Source: Omphiscola glabra
Taxonomy: Eukaryota > Mollusca > Gastropoda > Lymnaeidae
DNA: 64,000 bases
Assembly: GCA_964017045.1 (NCBI GenBank)
Contig: OZ024795.1
Location: forward strand, 30,790,366-30,854,365
Direction: 5' to 3'
Part shown: piece by piece, positions 59,601 through 64,000 of the stretch
Layout of the letters: the number at the start of each line of letters is the position of its first letter
Position numbering within the stretch: the stretch's first letter is position 1
Made by a program: the position numbers and the translations under genes
Notes under the pieces: model-generated
What the model saw: only the letters and a program-made list of their open reading frames with translations
Databases searched by the model: none
What the model was told of the DNA's origin: nothing

Positions 59601-62556
59601 TGTTCTTATGGTTGAAGATGACTCTGAATCAGACTTTTTAAAAATTCAAGTATTTGAGCTGTTCATCCTAATGGCAGGGGACTTGGTGGCAGTAAAGTTT
59701 TAACAATTTACCAGTGTTCATCTATGCAATATTAGGTTATTCTATGTATAACAAATTATAAAATTTTTCCTTTGTTCTGATGACAGGTATGCTACCGCAG
59801 GTTTGGTCACAATGAGATTGATGAACCGATGTTCACTCAGCCTCTCATGTACAAGAAAATTGCCAAACAGCCCACAGTGCTTGCCAAATATGCAGAAAAC
59901 CTTATCAACAGTGGAGTGGTCACCCAGCAAGAGTATGAGGTAAGTAGAGAAATAGGGGTTCAACCTAACTTTTTCTTATTCCAGTGACTGAAATTAGAAA
60001 TCTGATTCTCCAAACTCTGGCAAATAAATCTTATAATGCATAACCATTTCAGGAGGAGATATCAAAGTATGATAAGATCTGTGAAGAGGCTTACTCTCTT
60101 GCTAAGAAAGAAACAGCTGTAAGCAATATTGATTGGTTAGATTCTCCCTGGAGTGGATTTTTTGAAGGACGTGATCCTATGGTGCTTCCAATGACTGGTG
60201 TTGCAGAGGAAACATTGAAACACATTGGCAATGTGTTCAGCACTCCACCAGAGGACTTTGTTATTCATGGAGGTATGTTCAAAATGATGCAAGTTTGGAT
60301 TTTAAAAAATTAATGATGGCAAAGAATTAATAAAGTCACTTAGGAGCTGTTACTCTTAATAGGACAAGCTAAGTTTACCTCAGGCCTATTCCACTTTCTT
60401 AACAAAAGCAGGGGTTTTAAATTGAAAAAAAAAATCAACTTTTATTGAATGTAGGTAATAAATATAGCACGATGCTTGCAAAATTATATGAGTGGGAGCA
60501 CATTTTCTTTGCATTTTACTGAAAAATTTTACGTTTTGAGGTTGTTAATAAAATCTCTTATTAGTAAGAGTAAAAATGTGACAACGTTTTGATATGGTTA
60601 AAAAAATCTTTTAATAGTCTTAGTAGTAAGAGTTAAAATGTGACAAAGTTTTGAGTTGTTTAATAACATCTTTCTTATTGGTACTAGAGTGAAATTCACA
60701 TTATTATGTTTTTCAGTTTATCCAAATATTTAAAAGGTCATGGCTGTAGCATACAGCATCTCATCTGAATTTGATTTATAAGAACATGCATATTTATTCT
60801 CTTTGTTCAAATAAACTCTTTAATTCTAAATATTACATTATTTCATTTCATGTACTGAAAAGGCCTGAAAAGAGTTCTCAAAGCCCGTGCTGAAATGGTT
60901 GAAGCCAGACAGGCTGACTGGGCCTTGGGTGAGGCTCTGGCCTTTGGTTCCTTATTAAAAGAAGGAATTCATGTGAGACTGAGTGGACAGGATGTTGAGA
61001 GGGGCACATTTAGGTAATTAACATTGGAACCATTTTCAAACATTTGTGTTAACCCACATGAGATGCACATTTGGTATCTCCATGCATGAAGGAAGCTGCA
61101 CTATGTGGAGTAATGTATCTGCAAATGTGTAAGAAATTTTTACTTTATAGTGTTATATCTGTTTCACAGCCACCGCCATCATGTCCTCCACCATCAAACA
61201 ATAGACAAGAAAACAACAGTCCCATTGAACAATCTCTATCCTGACCAGGCTACATATACAGTGTGCAACAGCTCTCTCTCAGAGTATGGAGTACTAGGTA
61301 AATTTAAGTGTTGTTTACAGCTTTAAAGTTAATTTGTTTATTTGTAGACTGGAGCTAAGAGTGAAGGGAAAATGTAATGGGGGTCTTTTCTTAAAAAAAA
61401 TAATTTAAAAATGAAAATTCAGATAAGGATCTTAATTTTTAAAATTTTATTTTAAAGCAATACCATTATCTTTTTTTCAGTGCAATTAAATTCTAAAATT
61501 CTACCATTACCTTCAATTTTTGTATTTCTCTAACTATAGTTTAAGAAAAATTAATTTAGCTTGGAAAATGGAAGTTGCGAAAGAATATATATTGTTATGG
61601 TATTTGGCTAGATTATATATATTTTTTTAATATAACTCATTCCCAACGGATGCGACTAAATGCGTCTTTTGGGGGTTCCGACGGATGCGTCCAAATGCGT
61701 TCCGGCGCATAGCGACACACCTCTCTCGTTTATAGTTAAAAATAGCAATGAAATCTCGCATCCACCGAGACTTCCGGCGATGGCGTGATTCTGCGTGATT
61801 TCAATTTAGAAACCGAATGTTTTTATCTTGTTTCACTTTTAAACTACGTGTGCATTAGTACGGCGCGTCTATATCTTGCATGTATTTGTCCGAGGTGCCA
61901 AAAATCGATTTTTTGGCCATTGTTCATTATTTTTTCGCCGCTAATGTTATCTTTTTATTAAACCTTATCCATTCTTTGATGCATTCGTCCTTAATTCATT
62001 AGCATTTATTAATATTTAGCAGCTTAAAAAATATTTTTAAAATGTAAATCAATTTCAAAACCGAGTTACTTCCCTTTTCTCAGGAAATGAAGTACGGAAG
62101 TAGCACTGCCGTAGGGAATGAGTTAAAGAAACTTAATTTTTAATAAAAGATTCATGATAAATTTTGAACTTATTTCCAGGATTTGAAGTTGGCTATTCCA
62201 TCACCAATCCTAATGCTCTGGTTATTTGGGAAGCCCAGTTTGGTGACTTTGCAAACACTGCCCAGTGCATCATTGATCAGTTCATTGCTAGTGGGCAAGC
62301 CAAATGGGTTAGACAGTCAGGCATTGTTCTTCTTCTTCCTCATGGCTTTGAAGGCATGGTATGTATTAGATCCAATGTTGAAGATACAATTATTCTGGCT
62401 ACTTTAAGTACCAGTACAAAATAAAACATGATCCCTGTGTCAAATATTGAATTCAAATGTTAAATATTTTGTTATAATTTTCAGGGACCCGAGCACTCAA
62501 GTGCTCGACTGGAACGATTTTTGCAGCTGAGTAATGATGACCCGGACTACTTTCCA
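29269..62556 (+). CDS. OGDH: 2-oxoglutarate dehydrogenase E1 component, mitochondrial (5' part; gene runs off the window)
   Basis: Fourteen coding exons from ATG 29436 to 62556 join with consistent phases into 805 codons with no stop, about four fifths of the usual 1,020-residue enzyme. The enzyme decarboxylates 2-oxoglutarate with thiamine diphosphate and passes the succinyl group to E2 (DLST) in the matrix. Seen: a basic, hydroxylated N-terminus ([20 protein letters not shown], then ...RSYATSSS), a likely presequence; [20 protein letters not shown] (E2/E3-binding N-terminal region); [12 protein letters not shown] (308-319); [10 protein letters not shown] (408-417) with VNNQIGF, the diphosphate/Mg-binding motif; [17 protein letters not shown]; and [15 protein letters not shown] at the end. 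An in-frame TAG at 29415 supports the start. Of the two Ca-linked sites discussed for mammalian OGDH, the EADLD one is present (178-182) but DADLD is not. The last 200 or so residues lie beyond 64000. Confidence 0.97.
29673..31239. other. OGDH intron 2, first part
   Basis: AT-rich intron sequence; no gene or clear repeat seen. Confidence 0.4.
31240..32849 (-). pseudogene. hAT transposase remnant (GTF2IRD2/ZBED-like), minus strand
   Basis: On the minus strand the outer end CAGTGCTGTCCAACCCGGGG (32849 inward) is hAT-like. Between about 32130 and 31670, broken frames read a [19 protein letters not shown] zinc-finger-like stretch, [20 protein letters not shown] and [20 protein letters not shown], in the order found in GTF2IRD2/ZBED-type hAT proteins. 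There are stops and no intact frame. The other end is not placed. Confidence 0.6.
32295..32489 (+). repeat. Poly-C tracts
   Basis: C runs at about 32297-32309 and 32480-32492 inside the hAT region; likely length-variable. Confidence 0.6.
33835..34035 (+). CDS. OGDH: OGDH exon 3 (residues 80-146)
   Basis: Acceptor CTTTTGTAG; donor GTTGGT. 67 codons, phase 0; encodes [20 protein letters not shown] and the linker to [10 protein letters not shown]. Confidence 0.95.
34198..34418. mobile_element. Short MITE, OGDH intron 3
   Basis: The left end AAATAAATAGTGGAACAAGG and the right end reverse-complement (AAATAAATAGTGGAACAAGA) form inverted ends. The interior has CTGTTGACGAAGACTCTAGT then GGAAATGTCAGC. 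No coding frame. Confidence 0.65.
35093..36418 (+). repeat. Exact tandem duplication, 663-bp unit
   Basis: Unit 1 (35093-35755) and unit 2 (35756-36418) appear identical except at the junction: TATCAGGTTGATATCATCCA starts both and TAGATTTCATA ends both. The unit includes about 395 bp of flank plus the first about 260 bp of the hAT element, so the duplication came after the insertion, or is an assembly artefact. Confidence 0.85.
35488..37347 (+). pseudogene. hAT element with transposase remnant (GTF2IRD2-like), plus strand
   Basis: The left end CAGGGGTGTCCAACCCGCTG (35488, and again at 36151 in the duplicated unit) and right end GGTTGGACACCCCTG (to 37347) are inverted hAT termini. Inside, plus-strand frames read a [20 protein letters not shown] stretch, [20 protein letters not shown], and near 37000-37130 [20 protein letters not shown] followed by [10 protein letters not shown], the C-terminal hAT dimerisation region. 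Flanking 8-mers GTCTTTAT and GTCTATTA agree partly. The copy is dead and internally deleted. Confidence 0.7.
37348..39877. other. OGDH intron 3, distal part
   Basis: No gene seen. A TA/TG microsatellite lies at about 38908-39035. Short ORFs at 37356-37860 and 39436-39899 are not protein-like; the frame from 39866 is exon 4 read through its donor. Confidence 0.45.
38908..39035 (+). repeat. TA/TG dinucleotide microsatellite
   Basis: TA runs broken by GTGT and TATG units. Confidence 0.85.
39878..39968 (+). CDS. OGDH: OGDH exon 4 (residues 147-177)
   Basis: Acceptor GCGTGACCAG; donor GTAAGT. Encodes [20 protein letters not shown] then [10 protein letters not shown]. This is the exon position that varies by alternative splicing in vertebrates and flies. 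Confidence 0.92.
40198..40365 (+). repeat. 42-bp minisatellite, 4 copies
   Basis: Unit starts ATCTGTTTCTGTTCATTACA and ends CAAATGCTTAC; four near-identical copies in OGDH intron 4. Confidence 0.9.
40965..41185 (+). repeat. Degenerate repeat of about 35 bp, about 6 copies
   Basis: Recurring TTAGTTAGTTTGATATAAGA and TGAAAAGACTT. Confidence 0.75.
41488..41690 (+). repeat. Minisatellite of about 47-48 bp, 4 copies
   Basis: Recurring ACACTGTTAGCAATCTACCA, GCTA-AGTGATGTTTTGTATT and GGGACA. Confidence 0.85.
42015..42105 (+). repeat. Short repeat of GTGATAATGTGATAGTCCCT type
   Basis: Several 15-20-bp units in direct succession. Confidence 0.75.
42205..42375 (+). repeat. 51-bp minisatellite, 3 copies
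   Basis: Recurring GTCTGGGGGAAATCGTGGTG, TTGAATGACCATGAAAATAG and TATTACATATT. The unit is a multiple of 3, which explains the repetitive 77-codon frame. Confidence 0.85.
42708..42835 (+). repeat. ACT trinucleotide microsatellite
   Basis: Interrupted CTA/ACT triplets giving Thr-rich, Ser-rich or Val-rich frames on the two strands; not a gene. Confidence 0.9.
42985..43102 (+). repeat. Minisatellite of about 25 bp, 5 copies
   Basis: Recurring ATGTAGATAATCACCAGACT then GCAAT. Confidence 0.85.
43103..44000. other. Intron 4 sequence with poly-C tracts
   Basis: C runs near 43278 and 43363-43379; otherwise nothing recognised. Confidence 0.4.
44001..44518 (+). repeat. 60-bp minisatellite, about 8 copies
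   Basis: Unit pieces: ACACAGTGTACATCAACGAC, CGTATATAGTGATTCGTTAT, ACTAGTCTAGTTATACTAAT. Two shortened units (TTCAATACATAATGTACA) interrupt the distal part. The unit is a multiple of 3, hence the 112-codon repetitive frame. Confidence 0.95.
44519..46004. other. OGDH intron 4, 3' part
   Basis: A G run lies at about 44982-44992 between two copies of a roughly 35-bp segment (GGCCAAAACGTGGGGTTCCG; second copy 45000-45027) and another G run at about 45236. No gene seen. Confidence 0.45.
46005..46105 (+). CDS. OGDH: OGDH exon 5 (residues 177-210)
   Basis: Acceptor CCACATATCAG; donor GTAAGT. Encodes [20 protein letters not shown] then [13 protein letters not shown]. Confidence 0.95.
46110..46290 (+). 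repeat. Degenerate repeat at the start of OGDH intron 5
   Basis: About five units with GTCACTAGCTGTGTTCATAG and CACAGTTGGTCT. Confidence 0.6.
46291..48190. other. OGDH intron 5, no recognised feature
   Basis: Ordinary intron sequence; a 132-codon frame at 47470-47868 has no family features and no splice support. Confidence 0.4.
48197..48565 (+). repeat. 59-bp minisatellite, 6 copies, alternating subtypes
   Basis: Unit contains AATCAGAGTGACACACCGGT, GCTTGCTGACGTGATATCAT and GGCCATGGGCTGAAGTGAC. Copies alternate CCGGT / CGGGT, so the array grew as dimers. Confidence 0.92.
48640..49385 (+). repeat. 23-bp minisatellite, about 32 copies
   Basis: Unit GGACTGAAGTACACAATGGC plus TTT, with variants ending AATTGCAAT. 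Because 23 is not a multiple of 3, the minus strand reads open in all three frames with a 23-residue period. Confidence 0.93.
49555..49770 (+). repeat. Two short duplications
   Basis: TTGTAGATTGAAACTACAAG and the following AGGTCAAT block occurs twice (about 49564, 49631), and GGTCAGCCACAC plus GTCAGATTGTTCCATCAC twice (about 49688, 49728). Confidence 0.75.
49771..50571. other. OGDH intron 5, possible decayed element
   Basis: Sequence with repeated GTGGCACGCC / CGGCACACC phrases (49823-50130), perhaps an old DNA transposon; not resolved. Confidence 0.3.
50572..53283 (+). repeat. 28-bp minisatellite, about 97 copies
   Basis: Unit GTTACTGTCTCACTAGTCCC followed by TGGTTAAT, TAGTTAAT or CAGTTAAT. 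The 5' half mixes CTAG and CTGG subtypes; from about 52600 the array is almost purely the CCCCAG subtype. There are no spacers, so it is not a CRISPR array. Confidence 0.97.
53284..54104. other. OGDH intron 5 between arrays
   Basis: A G run at about 53313-53324 and a C run at about 53991; nothing else recognised. Confidence 0.4.
54105..55470 (+). repeat. 18-bp polypyrimidine minisatellite with about 448-bp higher-order repeat
   Basis: Unit CCCCTCTACCCTTCATGT and variants (CTTCTTGT, CTTCCTGT, CCACTACC). The marker CTCAAACTCTCT recurs at about 54301, 54462, 54749 and 54910; pairs 448 bp apart share the same order of variants. The ORFs here, up to 422 codons, follow from the 18-bp period. Confidence 0.95.
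55471..56519. other. OGDH intron 5, 3' part
   Basis: No gene seen; AT-rich with a few ordinary motifs. A polypyrimidine stretch TTTATGTTTTATTCTCTGCT leads into the first of the tandem acceptors. Confidence 0.4.
56520..56631 (+). repeat. OGDH: 28-bp tandem repeat of the OGDH exon 6 acceptor, 4 copies
   Basis: GCTCTAG followed by G/AATGTTTACTGTCGTTCC and ATT is repeated at 56520, 56548, 56576 and 56604. Each copy has an AG acceptor (56525, 56553, 56581, 56609) and the first 21 exon bases. Confidence 0.97.
56611..56765 (+). CDS. OGDH: OGDH exon 6 (residues 211-262)
   Basis: The productive acceptor is the fourth of four tandem CTCTAG sites; starting at 56611 the frame reads [20 protein letters not shown] and on to RLIRSTR, matching other OGDH proteins. 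Donor GTATGG at 56766. Phase 2 at the end. Confidence 0.92.
57230..57358 (+). repeat. Poly-C tracts and TC repeat before OGDH exon 7
   Basis: C runs at 57230-57246 and 57318-57336, then TTTTTCTCTCTCTCTCTC leading into the acceptor at 57361. Confidence 0.9.
57363..57780 (+). CDS. OGDH: OGDH exon 7 (residues 262-401)
   Basis: Acceptor TCTTTTTAAG after a C run and a TC repeat; donor GTGATC, which is weak. Encodes [20 protein letters not shown] through [30 protein letters not shown] and GDTDGKK. Confidence 0.95.
58058..58186 (+). CDS. OGDH: OGDH exon 8 (residues 402-444)
   Basis: Acceptor CCTGTTAG; donor GTACAG. Encodes the thiamine-diphosphate site [14 protein letters not shown] up to VVVNNQ. 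Confidence 0.96.
58664..58843 (+). CDS. OGDH: OGDH exon 9 (residues 445-504)
   Basis: Acceptor CATCTGTTTCAG; donor GTAAGT. Encodes [20 protein letters not shown] through FGKDVVIDL. Confidence 0.96.
58844..59786. other. OGDH intron 9 with possible decayed transposase sequence
   Basis: The 59330-59690 part has a coding-like texture (for example TTTAGATGATGAAACTATCA) but no frame I could follow. Confidence 0.25.
59787..59939 (+). CDS. OGDH: OGDH exon 10 (residues 505-555)
   Basis: Acceptor CTGATGACAG; donor GTAAGT. Encodes [20 protein letters not shown] and following helices. Confidence 0.96.
60053..60272 (+). CDS. OGDH: OGDH exon 11 (residues 556-629)
   Basis: Acceptor AACCATTTCAG; donor GTATGT. 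Encodes [30 protein letters not shown] and the VIHG end, in phase 1. Confidence 0.95.
60863..61013 (+). CDS. OGDH: OGDH exon 12 (residues 629-679)
   Basis: Acceptor TACTGAAAAG, which is purine-rich and weak; donor GTAATT. Encodes [20 protein letters not shown] to [12 protein letters not shown]. Confidence 0.94.
61170..61297 (+). CDS. OGDH: OGDH exon 13 (residues 679-722)
   Basis: Acceptor TCTGTTTCACAG; donor GTAAAT. Encodes [20 protein letters not shown] to [12 protein letters not shown]. Confidence 0.95.
61633..62125. mobile_element. MITE with TAACTCATTCCC ends in OGDH intron 13
   Basis: The left TAACTCATTCCCAACGG and right CCGTAGGGAATGAGTTA ends are inverted. The 493-bp interior is much more GC- and CpG-rich than the intron (GATGCGTCCAAATGCGTTCC). 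No coding frame. Flanks are ATA and AAG, so the target duplication is unclear; TTAA is possible. Confidence 0.65.
62180..62358 (+). CDS. OGDH: OGDH exon 14 (residues 722-781)
   Basis: Acceptor TTATTTCCAG; donor GTATGT. Encodes [20 protein letters not shown] through [10 protein letters not shown]. Confidence 0.96.
62485..62556 (+). CDS. OGDH: OGDH exon 15 (residues 782-805)
   Basis: Acceptor TAATTTTCAG; donor GTAAGT. Encodes [20 protein letters not shown] then DYFP. Further exons lie beyond the window. Confidence 0.95.
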
Positions 62557-62649
62557 GTAAGTTATTATATTTTATAGATGGTAACAAGCAGCCAATCATA
62601 CATATTACAGCAGGCAGAGCAACACAATTGTGAATTTTATACTGTATGG

Positions 62650-64000
62650 CACAGATCTTATAGGTGTTGTATGGCACAGGTCTTGAGATGTTGATGGCAC
62701 AGGTCTTTTAGATGCTGTATCCATCCCTGTGGTGCTACAGCTACTACTTCCTTCCACTCAGACCTAACTGATGCTTTTCTTTTCCATGCTTGGATTCCCA
62801 GCTGCTGTAGATCTTTTTCCACATCACCCATCCATCTAAGCCTAGGCCTGCCTTTGAGCCATTTTCCTCTGTGGTTTTGGTAATGCACCCTCTTCACTCC
62901 TCTGTCATTTGGGATTCTTTCCAAGTGTCCTGCCAAGCTTAGCCTACCCTTTTTAATTTCTGCTACTAGCATGGGATCCTGATATAGACTGTACAATTCC
63001 TGGTTGGTTCGTATTCTCCATCCATATTATCCTTGTGGGTCTATACATTTTCCGTAGAACTTTTTTCTCCCATGTGTTTAATAGGTTTTCTGCCATTTTT
63101 GTCAGGGTCCAAGTTTCATTAGCATATGTTACAACTGGTCTGATTACAGTTTTATAAATAGATTTCTTTGTTTTGTCTTGTAATGATTTTACTTTTGAGT
63201 ATTTTCTTTCTTTTATTTCTGTTTGTTATTCGTTTCTTTCATTTAATAAAGATCCTATGTATTTGAATTGATTTACTATTTCAATAGTGTGGTTTCTAAT
63301 TGAAATGGTTTCTTCTGTCTGTTCTTCTCTTATCTCAATAATTTTTTTATTTGGTTGTTAACTTATTAACTTACAGCCCTGCTTGTAGTGATATGTCTTC
63401 TAATTCAATAAAGGCTTTTGATATGTTTTTACTATTTTTCCCTAACAGTGCTATGTCATCAACATATTCAAAATACTAAAGGGGTTGATTTTAGAGAATG
63501 CCCATTGGTTGCGAGTCTTGGGTCTCCCTCTGAAAGTATTCTGTTATTGTTCCACGGGTGTCAATATGTATGCTTCTTGTAACTCACTCTAATGTTCGGT
63601 TAAAATGCATACAAGACAGTGAGTCTCCTTGTCTTAGGCCTCGTCTAATCTGGAATTCCCTTGAAAATTCTATCGGAACCTTGATTTTGATTTTCATATA
63701 CCGGTGTCAGTCTTGTCAGTTTGTGCGACATGCCAAACTCCTGCAGAGTCTCATATAGATATTTTCTTTTTATGCTGTCATAGGCAATTTTATAGTCTAC
63801 ATAGAGTTGATGTACTGGGATATTATATTCGGAACATTTCTCTAATAGGCATCTGATGGTGAAAATCTGATCAGTTGTTGATCTGTTTTGTCTGAATCCA
63901 CATTGGTAGTCACTTAGTAAATCTTCAGTGTAGGGTTGTAGTCTTTTGGCAATTAGTTTTGTCAGTATTTTGTATGTAACATTTAATAGGGAAATTCCTC
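62650..64000 (-). pseudogene. Non-LTR retrotransposon (LINE) RT domain and 3' end, minus strand, running off the window
   Basis: From 64000 down the minus strand reads GISLLNVTYKILTKLIAKRL, LLSDYQCGFRQNRSTTDQIF, QLYVDYKIAYDSIKRKYLYE (RT palm), then in other frames a GLRQGDS-like part and a YVDD box (about 63460). It ends with a 112-codon frame, EIKKGRLSLAGHLERIPNDR and KGRPRLRWMGDVEKDLQQLG, typical of the LINE C-terminus. Frameshifts and stops between 63700 and 63000 show a decayed copy, inserted in OGDH intron 15 opposite to the gene. Confidence 0.85.

Noticed and set aside
11975..62556. GFER and OGDH as a co-regulated mitochondrial cluster or operon
   Set aside because: They are separated by about 9.5 kb of repeat-rich DNA and OGDH has its own promoter elements; adjacency alone is weak.

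Overview
This window is nuclear DNA of an invertebrate animal: AT-rich, with long introns, canonical GT-AG splice sites, many minisatellites, and remnants of LINE, hAT and MITE-type elements. A lophotrochozoan, perhaps a gastropod mollusc, is my best guess from the style of the repeats; no gene here settles it. I saw no bacterial genes, operons, rRNA, tRNA or CRISPR array.

Layout. (1) 1-8.4 kb: the 3' end of a small split gene on the minus strand (three phase-matched short exons between 4434 and 1013, with a possible first exon at 8286-8361). Between these lie a LINE 5' fragment (about 3.0-3.3 kb) and a broken, intron-containing mobile-element-like gene (5663-7826, minus). (2) 8.4-12 kb: intergenic, with a TIR-bounded element and hAT pieces. 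(3) 11975-17577: a complete five-exon GFER/ALR (Erv1 family sulfhydryl oxidase) gene on the plus strand, with two MITEs in its introns. (4) 17.6-27 kb: intergenic, with a LINE split by a hAT MITE that has an 8-bp target duplication, a TCTA microsatellite and a degenerate satellite of about 170/335 bp. (5) 27 kb to beyond the window: OGDH (2-oxoglutarate dehydrogenase E1), plus strand. I resolved noncoding 5' exons and 14 coding exons that give the first 805 codons in frame with no break; the C-terminal roughly 200 residues lie outside the window. Its introns hold two hAT transposase remnants, an exact 663-bp tandem duplication, about a dozen minisatellites concentrated in introns 4 and 5 (40-55.5 kb), and a LINE on the minus strand at the window end.

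GFER acts in the mitochondrial intermembrane space (disulfide relay with MIA40) and OGDH in the matrix (TCA cycle). They lie head to tail about 9.5 kb apart, which does not by itself imply co-regulation.

The most striking local feature is at OGDH exon 6: the 3' splice site and first 21 exon bases are repeated four times as a perfect or nearly perfect 28-bp tandem, and only the last acceptor gives a productive reading frame. Upstream in the same intron are a 97-copy 28-bp array in which every unit carries a CTCACTAG acceptor-like motif, and a 1.4-kb pyrimidine-only-like 18-bp array.
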